This document shows positions 50,201 to 60,100 of a DNA stretch of 64,000 bases, piece by piece. Location: positions 147,082 through 211,081 of the forward strand of contig VZSE01014957.1 in the NCBI GenBank assembly GCA_013398275.1. The letters are read 5' to 3'. The position numbers were made by a program, and so were the translations under genes. The notes under the pieces are model-generated. The model made no database searches. It had not been told where the DNA came from and saw only the letters and a program-made list of their open reading frames with translations. Position 1 is the first letter of the stretch. Each line of letters starts with the position of its first letter. The DNA is from Promerops cafer. Its lineage: Eukaryota; Chordata; Aves; Passeriformes; Nectariniidae.

Positions 50201-53200
50201 ATTTATTGTTGGTAAACACTCAATGAGAGCCCTGCTTCAAATGTGATTTTGTGTGGCACCTGCAGATCTCAAGTAGTGCAGTTTGGTCCCTGAGGTCTCA
50301 AAAAGGCACCCAGAAAATAAAGAACATGGTTTGTGTCAAATGCACAAAGCCAGGCCCGTGGCTGGCAGTAAGAGTTCTTCTCCCCACTCCATCATTCAAG
50401 TGCTGTGATGATCTTTGCCATTCCTGCAGTCCTTCCCCAAAACAAGCACCTCAGACAAACCAACCCCTCAAATGCTAAATCCTCATGTCAGATGTTGAAT
50501 CCCTGCTCCTGCTGAGCACTGGAACTTGTTAAGATTGGCTTGTTTTTTCTTTTTATTAATCCATGCCAAAAGATACTTTTCCATTTGTCTCTTGTACTTT
50601 TCCATTGTCCTTTATCAAAACCAGATGATTTTTTTAATTAAGGCTCAATCAGTTGGAATGAAAAAGTTACCTGCCAGTAAAATGAGAAGAGAGAAGCAGT
50701 TGATTGCAGTGGGAATTGTTGAACAATATTATTAATTTCTGCTAATACCAGCTCTTACTCATATATTGGAAGTGGAACACCATATTCAGGTTTTACAGGT
50801 AGATGCAGTGAGAAGATGCAGCCTTTTAATTGCTGTAGCCCTGGACAGATTCAACAGCAGGGTTCCACTTCAGGACTGAGGAGAAATAAACTACTCCAAG
50901 GCTGAAAGAGCATATGCAGAAATAATTGGAAATACTGAGAATGATGGTGAGACTCCAAGCTTGCTAATTAAGATGACTGATTCTTGAGAGAGCTTCCCTC
51001 AGAGTTCTTCCTTTAAATAATTCCTGGCTGGAAGAAGGGAAAATGAGCAAGTGCTGCACCAAAATTTCTGTCAACAGTATCTGCAGATGAAGCAGAGCAT
51101 CTTCCTTTCTATTTGACTGGTGCAGTCATTATTGTGTTGATACTGTGCTTCACATTCCTCTGTGCACTTGCCACAAAGTGGAGAGAAGGGGAAAATGAGG
51201 ACAGAGGAATTGTGCAGCACAGCTGCTCCTGCTCCCCATGTGACTAAGCAGATGCAGATGAAGCCCATAAGTAACCATTAATTGCTTTCCTTACTGAGCA
51301 GAAATTGGTTTGGATAACAGATGGCATTTCATTGCTTGAAGCTGCTGTTGCTTTTTTGTCACAAGTTTGTGTAACAACTAGAGGGAGTCATTCATTCACA
51401 TCAGATTGCCCTGAAAGGCACAGAAAAAGACAAGGGCTTGTGACTTTCTGAAACAGACTTTTATCTTGGTTTTGTTTATTTCTAAGGGCTTGACATCTGG
51501 AATTCTGCACCTTTCAGGAACTCTGTTGTTTATGGCTAAGGTGGTAAATGTGTAGTTAATGGGTTGCTCATCCATCTACAGCATGTGGGGTTTTTGGCAT
51601 TTGTAGTGAATAAAAACCTGGAGGCTGCTTTTGTATCCCCCTCCCTTTTTGGCTCACTTAAAATCTGTTGTTCTCTCTTTCTTATTCACAGTTGGTCATC
51701 AATGCTGCCTTGGGATTTGACACTTTTGTTGTCATGAGACACGGCCTAAAGAAACCAAAACACCAAGAATCTGGCGATTCACGTTTCAGCAACGCCTCTG
51801 CTTCTTCTGATCTGCTGGGATCCTCACTTTTCTCAAATATCCCTGGCTATAAACTGGGCTGCTACTTCTGCAATGATGTTGTGGCACCAGGGGATGTGAG
51901 TAGAACCTTATGCAAGTGGTGATTATATCTCTCTTTTGTTGAGACTTGAATTTTTATTTGGGTTTAAAGGTGTTTCATAAAGGGACCTGCGCTCTGTTGA
52001 TGGACGTGAGGTAAAGAAATAGCTGATTTTTATTTGGAAGATCACAGATGAGAATTGCACAGCACTAGAGGTGTTTTGTACAGGGCAGCTGGTTACTTTG
52101 GAGTTCTTTTTCCTTCCCTTCAGAACTGTCTGTGTTTGTAGTCCACCAGGGATCGGACACTGGACCAGCAGTGCACGGTCAGTCGGCCTGGACTGGCCAT
52201 GGTGGCTGGAGCCCTGGCAGTGGAGCTAATGGTTTCTGTGCTGCAGCATCCAGAAGGGTGAGCCATTGCTGCTGTTCTCAGGTGTCCTCTGAGAAATCAG
52301 ACACATTTAATAGAATCTTCAGGGAGGAGGAGGAATTACACCTCAAGGAGGACAATTCTGTGAGGGGTAATGTTGTCCGTAAATTAATGCAATGTGCAGT
52401 GTTTGAGGGAACTGTTTCATCAAGTCTAAAGTTTTCCTTCTCTCTCTGAATTGAACCACAGGAAAGTATTAAGAATCTTTCAAAAGAAGAAAATGTTGCC
52501 GTTGGTAATCTTGGCTTTCCTTTGCTGAGCAGTGCTTGGGGGTGATGAGGAGCTGTTGTAATGTGTGGCACATGAAGGGCTTTGAGATAAGCCCTGAGTT
52601 GCAAATCTTACTTCAAACTCAGTGTGTGTGATACAGAAATTACTCTGAAATTCTGCACCTTGAATGTGAGGCTTGTTTTCTCTCTTTAAGACCTGTGAGA
52701 GAAAAAGTGACTTAGGAGTTGAAGATGAGTCTCAGACTGAGTTATACGTATTTCTCATGCTGAGTCTTTGTTCCTATGAAACAGAATTTCCACATAGATT
52801 CCCTGACTCATTCTAAGCTGTAGCAGAATGCCTGGAAGCTGGCTGGAAATTCTGAGTGTGTTGTCTTGCTCTCATTTTCCCTGTTGTGTTTTTGGCAGTG
52901 GCTATGCTGTGGCCAGCAGCAGTGATGACAGAATGAATGAGCCACCCACTTCTCTTGGGCTTGTTCCTCACCAGGTAAATAATTTGTGATAAAACCTTTT
53001 GTTTAAGAGCTGGGAACTGATCATCACAGATGTTGTCTCCTTATAAAAATGCTGATTCCATTCCTCAGAGGACTGACTCTCCTTGTTTATTAAAAAATAA
53101 ATATAAATAATATTAACCCATCACACAGCCCAGGCAGGGTGTTCATGGCATTGTGTTTGTGCTACTCAGGGACACAAAATTCCTGCTGAGCAGGAATTTG

Positions 53201-54175
53201 TTGGGAGCAGGAATTTGTTAGGAGTAGAAATTATGTGAATAAAGCAATTTCTGACGTTTCTGTTCTCCATCAGAGCTGCCAATATGAGCATCTTAAAGTT
53301 CACTTTTATGAATCTCTTCAGTGTTTGAAAACAATTCAAATCAGCCAACTCCCAATTATTATGTGAGTTGGCTGATTTTAATTATTATTTATTATTATTA
53401 TCACAAAATATTTATGTTGTTTTGGTACCATACAGCACTTTTTTCTTCAACTCAACCCAAACTCTGCTTTCAAATGAGTTAACAGTTCTTCAAAACTTCA
53501 GTTTTAAAATTTCAAAATTGAGATTATTATTATTTGTATTGCAGAGTTACTTAAGTTCTGTTCCTGGTGACATCTCTTCATTGTAATAAACAGAATAAAA
53601 AGGATGATCAGTACTCTAAAGAGTTCACAACTGGAGTGATCAAACCCTGCTGCAAAGTGTTTTCAGTGCTCCCTCTATTAGCAGAAATAGTGGTCTGGAA
53701 TTCTAAAATTGCCTATCAATAATCATAATTGAGGAGTGCAGAGCAGTTAAATGTTCAGACTCTAGGGAATAGAGATGGGGAAAAAATGTGTTTAAGCAGT
53801 CACACCATGATTTTTTTATTTGTCATGGAACTTTGCACTCAGAAAAGGCCAACTGCAGGTGGTGCTGTGCCTCTATTTCTGATGAAATAATGCTGCATTT
53901 GGGCAGCTGTGCCATTATTTGTACATAAAAAAACAGTAATATGTGCTTAGTATAAATTCACTACAAGTTTTCCTGGGAATGACTGTCAGAACATGGTAGA
54001 TTTTTTTTTTTATGGAATGTATGTGTCTGGTTCATGCTGAATTTTGGAAATGTTTAAAATAGTAATGTAATTTTTTTTTTTTTTCATCTTCTAGATCCGA
54101 GGATTTTTATCCAGATTTGATAATGTTCTTCCAGTCAGCCTGGCATTTGATAAGTGCACAGCCTGTTCAGCCAAG
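38073..54175 (+). CDS. ATG7: Autophagy E1-like enzyme ATG7, 16 coding exons, 3' end beyond window
   Basis: ATG7 adenylates the C-terminal glycine of ATG8-family proteins (LC3/GABARAP) and ATG12, holds them as a thioester and passes them to ATG3 or ATG10; it is cytosolic and essential for autophagosome growth. The exons below, all bounded by AG and GT and phase-compatible, give 1,956 nt (652 codons), colinear with residues 1-652 of the 703-residue human protein as I recall it. Visible landmarks are the FAP motif at 15-17 in the N-terminal E2-binding domain, the ATP loop GAGTLG at 362-367, Asp386 in FVD, CxxC pairs at 550/553 and 646/649 (zinc site), and catalytic Cys572 in DQQCTV. The start ATG at 38,073 has a strong context and an in-frame stop six bases earlier. 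About 51 C-terminal residues, needed for ATG8 recognition, are not in the window. No frameshift or missing key residue was found. Confidence 0.97.
38444..38498 (+). CDS. ATG7: ATG7 exon 3 (residues 54-72)
   Basis: A 55-bp exon between tttttgtgcag and gtaagt, encoding LPARLTLEFSAFDM-type sequence of the N-terminal domain. It enters in phase 1 and leaves in phase 2. It is too short to stand out as an open frame but the match to the family is unambiguous. Confidence 0.93.
39476..39593 (+). CDS. ATG7: ATG7 exon 4 (residues 72-111)
   Basis: A 118-bp exon after a long T-run and ttcag, ending at donor gtaaga in phase 0. It encodes PARCCPAFGTLYNTNT and a Lys-rich segment matching the N-terminal domain. 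Confidence 0.94.
40405..40482 (+). CDS. ATG7: ATG7 exon 5 (residues 112-137)
   Basis: A 78-bp, phase 0/0 exon between atggcag and gtgagt. It encodes IWESIKSG and the LLNRFLLLTFA helix of the N-terminal domain. Confidence 0.94.
40939..41055 (+). CDS. ATG7: ATG7 exon 6 (residues 138-176)
   Basis: A 117-bp, phase 0/0 exon between tttttcctag and gtattc. It encodes DLKKYHFYYWFCYPALC, then a stretch (FPDGIHITQKP) more variable among vertebrates, then RFSLNQ. Confidence 0.94.
41597..41746 (+). CDS. ATG7: ATG7 exon 7 (residues 177-226)
   Basis: A 150-bp, phase 0/0 exon between actttcag and gtaatg. It contains the conserved EGVTALPYFLI segment and ends in the less conserved DFFQDHGGK. Confidence 0.94.
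42247..42335 (+). CDS. ATG7: ATG7 exon 8 (residues 227-256)
   Basis: An 89-bp exon between gatttgcag and gtatct. It encodes the strongly conserved GVYDPCNL and QYPGWPLRNF segments and leaves in phase 2 inside Trp256. Confidence 0.95.
43290..43411 (+). CDS. ATG7: ATG7 exon 9 (residues 256-297)
   Basis: A 122-bp exon between taatggcag and gtaatc. It encodes VLCFRDRTMQGVRD and SIIFEIKLPE of the N-terminal domain. The last residues (TPLGP) differ from the mammalian sequence. It leaves in phase 1. Confidence 0.94.
44427..44517 (+). CDS. ATG7: ATG7 exon 10 (residues 297-327)
   Basis: A 91-bp exon between ttcaaacag and gtttgg, a weaker donor. It encodes CPKAVGWEKNQKGGMGPR and LSECMDPK, almost invariant in vertebrates, and leads to the linker before the adenylation domain. 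Confidence 0.95.
45769..45913 (+). CDS. ATG7: ATG7 exon 11 (residues 327-375), ATP-binding loop
   Basis: A 145-bp exon between tggcacag and gtaaat. It begins the E1-like adenylation domain: NLKLMCWRLVPTLDL, then CLLLGAGTLGC, whose GxGxxG loop (362-367) binds ATP. Confidence 0.96.
46481..46639 (+). CDS. ATG7: ATG7 exon 12 (residues 376-428)
   Basis: A 159-bp, phase 0/0 exon between ctcctttag and gtaaga. It contains ITFVDNAKISYSNP with Asp386, which in E1 enzymes contacts the ATP ribose, followed by RQPLYEFEDC and the ADRLQKIFP helix. Confidence 0.96.
48855..49049 (+). CDS. ATG7: ATG7 exon 13 (residues 429-493)
   Basis: A 195-bp, phase 0/0 exon between ccctctag and gtggtg, a non-ideal donor; the join to exon 14 restores KRK-LVINAALG exactly. 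It encodes MSIPMPGHPVNF and VFLLMDTRESRWLP of the adenylation domain. Confidence 0.95.
49364..49822. repeat. Direct repeat copy 1, ATG7 intron 13
   Basis: About 459 bp nearly identical to 53,031-53,522. Shared landmarks in order: agaggactgactctcc, aatattaacccatcacacag, cccaggcagggtgttc, gagcaggaatttgttaggag, tgtgaataaagcaatttctg, the hairpin listed separately, and tgttttggtaccata. No CR1 or other known family was recognised. It may be a segmental duplication or two copies of an unnamed interspersed repeat. Confidence 0.9.
49640..49680. repeat. Perfect 14-bp hairpin in direct repeat copy 1
   Basis: aaatcagccaactc (49,640-49,653) pairs with gagttggctgattt (49,667-49,680) around a 13-base loop. 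The same stem occurs in copy 2 at 53,338-53,378 with one loop difference. Confidence 0.9.
51692..51895 (+). CDS. ATG7: ATG7 exon 14 (residues 494-561), first CxxC pair
   Basis: A 204-bp, phase 0/0 exon between attcacag and gtgagt. It encodes NAALGFDTFVVMRHG, a variable Ser-rich stretch (about 516-534) and GYKLGCYFCNDVVAPGD with Cys550/Cys553, one half of the zinc site known from yeast Atg7. Confidence 0.96.
52142..52257 (+). CDS. ATG7: ATG7 exon 15 (residues 562-600), catalytic cysteine
   Basis: A 116-bp exon between tgtttgtag and gtgagc. The TGC at 52,172-52,174 is Cys572 in TLDQQCTVSRPG, the thioester-forming cysteine, with the same number as in human ATG7. The helix GALAVELMVSVLQHPEG follows. 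It leaves in phase 2. Confidence 0.97.
52899..52974 (+). CDS. ATG7: ATG7 exon 16 (residues 600-625)
   Basis: A 76-bp exon between ttttggcag and gtaaat. It encodes ASSSDDRMNEPPTSLGLVPH, a nearly invariant segment of the family, and leaves in phase 0. Confidence 0.95.
53031..53522. repeat. Direct repeat copy 2, ATG7 intron 16
   Basis: About 492 bp in the same orientation as copy 1, roughly 3.7 kb further on. It differs by scattered substitutions, a short internal tandem of the gagcaggaatttgtt segment and an extra segment around agctgccaatatgagc. The hairpin at 53,338-53,378 keeps a perfect 14-bp stem. The copies enclose exons 14, 15 and 16. Confidence 0.9.
54095..54175 (+). CDS. ATG7: ATG7 exon 17 (residues 626-652), second CxxC pair
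   Basis: An 81-bp, phase 0/0 exon between atcttctag and gtaagg. It encodes IRGFLSRFDNVLPVSLAFDK then CTAC (Cys646/Cys649), the second half of the zinc site. Being a multiple of three, it can be skipped without a frameshift. It is the last ATG7 exon I can find. Confidence 0.96.
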
Positions 54176-57100
54176 GTAAGGCTGAGTTTGTGCTCTCTAT
54201 TCTTTTTATATTTCTAGGTCAATTTTGGGGGACTTTTTGACATTTTCTCTGACTTCCTTAGGGCTTGGAATCTGTTCCCACTTCAGCTGAAGTTCTTTTG
54301 CCCTCATAACCTTCTTTTTTTAGCTGTTTTCCAAATTTCTTTGGCATCACCTCTTAGCATGCTGCACTTTTTATCTCCACATAAATGTTGCCATCAGCTG
54401 AAGAATCCAAGCAGAGATTGACCAAGACATTTCTGAAAAGCTTATCACAGAAATACTGTCATTATCTCTCAGCTTTGTAGAAAGGCATGAGATTGGTATT
54501 ATTTAAGAAATCCTTTCTGATGTGTTGAATAAATATCCCTTTAGCCTTCTGCAGCTTAATGTCTTTCCAAATGGGCAAAATTGTCGAAATTTCTGGTTTG
54601 TGATCCAAAACAGACAAATAATGAACAATTGAGGGGAAAAAAATTGCTTCTTACCATTTCTTTAATGAGCAGATTGTTCATTTTGCTGCTGGTGCTGCCA
54701 GTCCTGAGTCACCTCAGAGTTCCCAGCTGTTTCTTGGCTCTCTGGGGCAGCTCTTGCATTGTTTCCCTCTCCTGTGGCCTTGAAAAGTTCCCTCTGGCAA
54801 GTTTTGTTCTGGCTGTGGAGTGCAACTTCCAGAGTTTTCCCTGGGATATCTCAGCAGGCAGATTCAGAGGGGTTTTGACTCATGGTTTGAAGTGCTTGGA
54901 GTGCCATTAATTTATTTCACTCTCCTGGACCTTGAGGAAGTACTTGCAGGAAGTTCTTTCTGCTCCTTCACTGCACTCGCCCTCCTTTCAAAGAGCCATC
55001 AAACAATAATGGGGAACTGGCATCTTTTGGAGAACTTGCACAATATCTTCTTCTCCAGTGTTCCTTTTTTTCCTCTGGGCTATCTGGGTACACCTGACAA
55101 GTTTTGAAGGGCTCTTAATGTGCCTTTTTTCATCAAAAGTTGAAGCACTGAAGTTTGGTGTTCCTAAAAATAACAGCAGTTGTATCTACCCTGTTGAAGA
55201 GCTGAAAGCTCAGCAGTAGCTAAAACCTTGATGGTGGAGAATTTAAACTGTTTTTAAAGCTTTTTTTCTTTCTCTTTTTCTCTGATTTTCTCCTTATCTC
55301 CAATTCAGGAAACACTGATATGTAAAAACAATAAAAATGTACATCCACGCAGATAAATTCAGTGCAGGGATCAATTTTTCCTTAGCAAATCATTTCCTCT
55401 TGGAGGTCATTTTAAGAGAGCCCCGTTTTACATAAACAGACTTGATGATTTAATAAAAACTGCCTTGGATTTTAGCAGCTGTGCTATTCCCAGAGAGATC
55501 ACTTTTCATGTGGTTTGAGGATTGAATTACTTGTGTGCTGAAAAGGTTGCTCCATTGGCTCACGGATTTCCTTACAGTAGAAACACAGCCTTTGTTTACT
55601 TTGCTAACTTTATTTATTAGCATAAGAATATGTCACCCTGCATTATGTGGAAATCTGATGCTGGTGCTTTGAAATGACAAATCCAATTATGATTTAATTG
55701 TAGTCTGTATGTTGGTTTGTTGTGTGAGGGTTTGTTTTTTAATAAGGTAATTTAGTATTTCGTCCTGCTCTATGTCAGAATTACTGGAGGTTCAGACTTT
55801 CAGCACAGATAAAATTGAATTTGCTGGCATTGTGTTCATTGTGTTTTTCTTTTGTCAGCCTTCTCCTTCTTGAGCTCTTGTCACTCTGTAACTCTGAAAG
55901 CACAAAACTACTGAATTAGGAATTTTAGAAGAATTCCAGTACATCCTGAAGCCATCCAGTCCAGCTGGAGGACTCAGGAGAAGCTGCTAATGATCTGCAT
56001 GTTTGGACATTGGAGTCTTTTCATTTTGACTCAGTCATTCCTTCATTTCTCTGCTTTTGAAGCTGCAGAGGCCAGACGTGCAAGCAGCCAACTTGTCCTT
56101 ACCCAGAATTGTCCTGCCCAGGCCATGTGCCAGAGAAGCTTCCTGCAGGCAATTGTTCAGGAATTTTGGGATGGTCGCAGCAGGAAACCAATCTATTTTT
56201 ATTCTGGGCCAATTTTTCCTGGTATGATTCCCCCTCTGTCTTATTCTGGTTCTGCAGAAGCTGTGCTGGAATGTTAAATATCCCTGTCAGAGCTCAGGGC
56301 TCTGAGAGAGCAGCGAGAGCTCTTCTGGTGCCAAACTTGTTCTGGCACCAGCAAGGGAGGCTCCAGAGTTCTTTAGGATGGGTATTTATTTGTAACAACT
56401 GCTTTACTTACAGGAGAGAAGCTTTAGCTTATTACTGGCTGGGCTAATTAACCTGTTTACCTGGTTAATTTCCCTGTTTACCCTGTTGGGAGCAAAATGA
56501 GGCTGTTTGTTCATTATGTTATGGTGAGAAGCATTGCAGTTCCTTGGAAAACAGATCTGATCCTTGCAGAAAACTGGTTAAAGCCTTAAATCATGAATGC
56601 TAAAATATGGATATATTTTAATGCAGAACTGCCAGTGTTTCTACTTTAATGAGGGCAATGAAAGTTTCCTTTTATTGCTCCCCTTTACTTCTTGTGCATC
56701 ATGGAATGAACGAGGAGACCCCACAGATCCAGAGTTTAATGTCCCAAAAGATAACTGCCACCAACCAACCTGGATATAAAGATGTAGAAACCCTCTTCTT
56801 TTACCCATAGCTCACATTTCTTCCAGAGTTAAAATTTAGCACCCCGTGTGCTGGAAATCTGACTTGTTCTCCTTAAAGAGATTTCTATCTTTCCCCTACT
56901 GCAGTCATTCTCATGTGTAACTACCCCCACTGTGAAATCTATAAAAATCAGCACAAGGTTCTCTGCTAATTTTCAAGTTCTTTCCCAACTTTCTCCTCCA
57001 TGTGCTGCTGCAGTGGCTTTTTCCCCACTGGGTTAATGCTGAATATTTTTTAGTTCTGTCGCATGTCACGAAGGGGCAGACACTGGGATCAGGGCTGGTA

Positions 57101-60100
57101 TTGTTGGCACTATGTTCCAATTTCTGTTTTCAGTCAGGATGTTCCCCTGCCCTTGCAGATGTTTTCCCTTTCTACCATCTCAGGAATACATGAAACCCTT
57201 TTGCTGTGACATTTACTGGGCGCTTGGGTTGCGTAAGTTATTTATGAGTGTTTCAGTTTTGAAATCTGTCATCGTGGAGCCACCACAATGCTCTCATTGT
57301 TCTCCTCTGCTAACTGCTGTGCCTGCATTTTTATTTGAAATTGTTCTGATTGTTTCTGACAGCGACCTGCAAGATTCAGTCACTCACTGATGTTTTGCAG
57401 TTGGGATAATTTTGGTTTTGATTCCAGGCCTTTCAGATTTGCCCTGACTGCACTAAGACATTCCTATTTGAATTCTTCCAGTAGCAATGGATGATCTGTC
57501 ACTGAAACTCCTTTAAATCCTTTTCTATTACCCATTTCTCAATTCAAGTATTGTGTGGGTGTAAAAGTCATGGGGGGAAAAAGCCTTGGTCATTCCTGTG
57601 CTAAAAAAAGAAAAAAAATCTCTTGCAGAGCTTGCAGAAATTAGGGAAGAAATGGGGAGAAATGTTTGTCCTTCAGGAATGAACATGTCAAAAATTTAAG
57701 AGAATGTTTTAAGAGTTGTTTCTGTAGCTGTGCTGTGAAGTCAGTGAAACAGAGTCCATTTATAACTTTCCTTATTTCCTGAATTTACATGTGTGAACAT
57801 TTGGCAGGTCTCTGTACAGTGCAGCCTCTGTATTAATAGATTTCATTGAGACTTGAAGAATGTATCATTAATACACCCAGGCAGATTTTCAGCATACTTA
57901 GTTAAATGTAGGACTTCACTTAGAAATGAATAAAATTGAATTTTCCCATTGTTACATTTAAATTTCAAAATAGTAGGGTTTAAGGGAAAGAAGAAACCTG
58001 CCATTGTTTAAGACAATGGAATCATTTCTGACAGGTTGTATTTCTTTTGCATTTCAATGAAATTGTATGGGTCTTAAAGGGTTTTTTGTTCAGGTTTTTT
58101 CCCCAGTATTTCTTCTTCCAATTCAATGAAATTGTAACTACAATTAGGACAAAGTAAAGGACTATCAATGAGGAAAAAGACAGCATGGCTGCAATTTTCT
58201 AGTATTGACGTGTTCAGTATCTACCTGTGCCTAGAATATAAGTTTTAATTATTTATATCAGCTACAATCTTTGCTATCTTGTCATCTCTCAGTGAAAATG
58301 TTACAGCATTCCTTCTCTGTCAGTTAAAACAAAACTGAGTTAAAATACTTTGGCTTGAAATATTTGCCTACAAGAACTGCAAAAACAAACTTGGAGAACA
58401 GTGAACTGGATTAAAATTCAGGAATATTCAATGTGTGGTGCTGGGCTGATGATGATGATGATGGTGGTGTTCATCCCACTATCAATTCCAGCCCTCATTC
58501 TGTAGGATTTCACCTGGAACTCAAAAGATCAGCTGTTTATTTTGCTGCATATGAGCAACTTGTAGTTGTTCTTTTTTCCTTCCATACGATTTTTGCATTT
58601 TTGCAGCCTAATACTTTCTATTCCCAAGTTTATTGTTCAGTTATTCCAAGGATTTTGTGCATATTCATGGAGACACGATATTTTTAATTATTTAAATTGT
58701 TTCTCATTTTAATTCTCTTTTCTATTTTAATTATTGAACTCGTTTTTCAGATGTTTTTCTGCATTCTCATTGCAGTCTCTGACAGGTGTCTGGCTACCCT
58801 GATGTCCATTTTCTAAAATTAACTAATCATCAGCTTTGCTTTATTGGAAAGCTGGTCTTTGCAAATATTTTTGAACAGTTTAAGCTAAGTTTGACTTTCT
58901 TTCAATTTTTCCACATTTTTACAGTGCTGATACATCCTTACAGAATTGTTTTGTTTGAAATTGGAAGAGTGGAGAGAACTCGATTTTAAGAGATGGTAAA
59001 ATAGCAGAAATGGAGGAAATCCAGTTAAATATGGTTTGGAAGAAAATGCTGTTGCTCCTCCAGTGCTGTTTTGCATAGGTATTGCAGCACATCCAGCTTA
59101 TACAGCCCTCTGCTCTGAAACAGTGCACAAAATGAGGATTTTGCAGCTGGAGCTGTGGGGTTGGGAAGCAGCTGCAGTTTCTGCCCGAGGCAGTGCCAGT
59201 GGTGGGTGCTCAGGGTGTGACAGATGTGCCTCGTGGGTGAAGTGCTGCTGGCAGGGGACAATAAAAAGATTGCTGCATGGAATGAATGACTCCTCCTGGG
59301 CAGTGCCCAGTCACTGCTGGCTGGCTCCAGCCAACCCTGCAGAGCTGGCCCACTCCTGCCTTTGTCAAATCCACACTTTGTGCAGGCAGCCAGAGCATCC
59401 TCCAGCATCAGGCAGTTGCTTTGCTGGGAGAAGAATCATTGCTTTTAGATGTTGGGAAGTGCCTTTGCTTCTCTCCCAGCTTTAGGGGTCCTCTGCAGAC
59501 AGTGGATGCTGCTCCTGGACTGTTCCTTCAAAAAACTGGGATGAGGTGCCTGCTAGGATGTGTAACACAAGATCCAGCCCCAAAGTGTCCTGCCCCTGGG
59601 ATGGGGCTGGGAAGGATCAGGCTTTTCTGCCTCCCTGAGCAACAGAGGGGGACTGATGCCAGAAGGAGCTGGAGCCAAGCGTGCTGGAACTGCTGATGAG
59701 CTCAGCAGCAGAAATTCTGGACAGGAAACAGAGTGGGGATAAGTGAAGTTGTAAATATCCAAGTTGTAAACATCCATCCTGTGGAAAACGTGGAGTGAGC
59801 AGGGAGGGGGCTGAAGGATGCACCCACGTGCTCAGGGAGGACACATGATCTGGTGGTGGAAAAAACCAGAAGCCCCTTTTGTGCCTCTTTCTCAGTCTCT
59901 AAAATGGAGATGTTGGTTTCTCTCTTGATCCTTTTCTTTCCTTTCATATCTCTGTACTCCTGTTTTCAGGGAATGCTTTCAGCCTGTGTGCTGTGCAATG
60001 AAAATTCCTTAGACTGACTGGAATCTGGGGATGCTGTTACATTTTTAAAAAGTTGTGAGAAATGTTTAAGAAAGGAAAGAGCAGCTAAAATCAAAATCCT

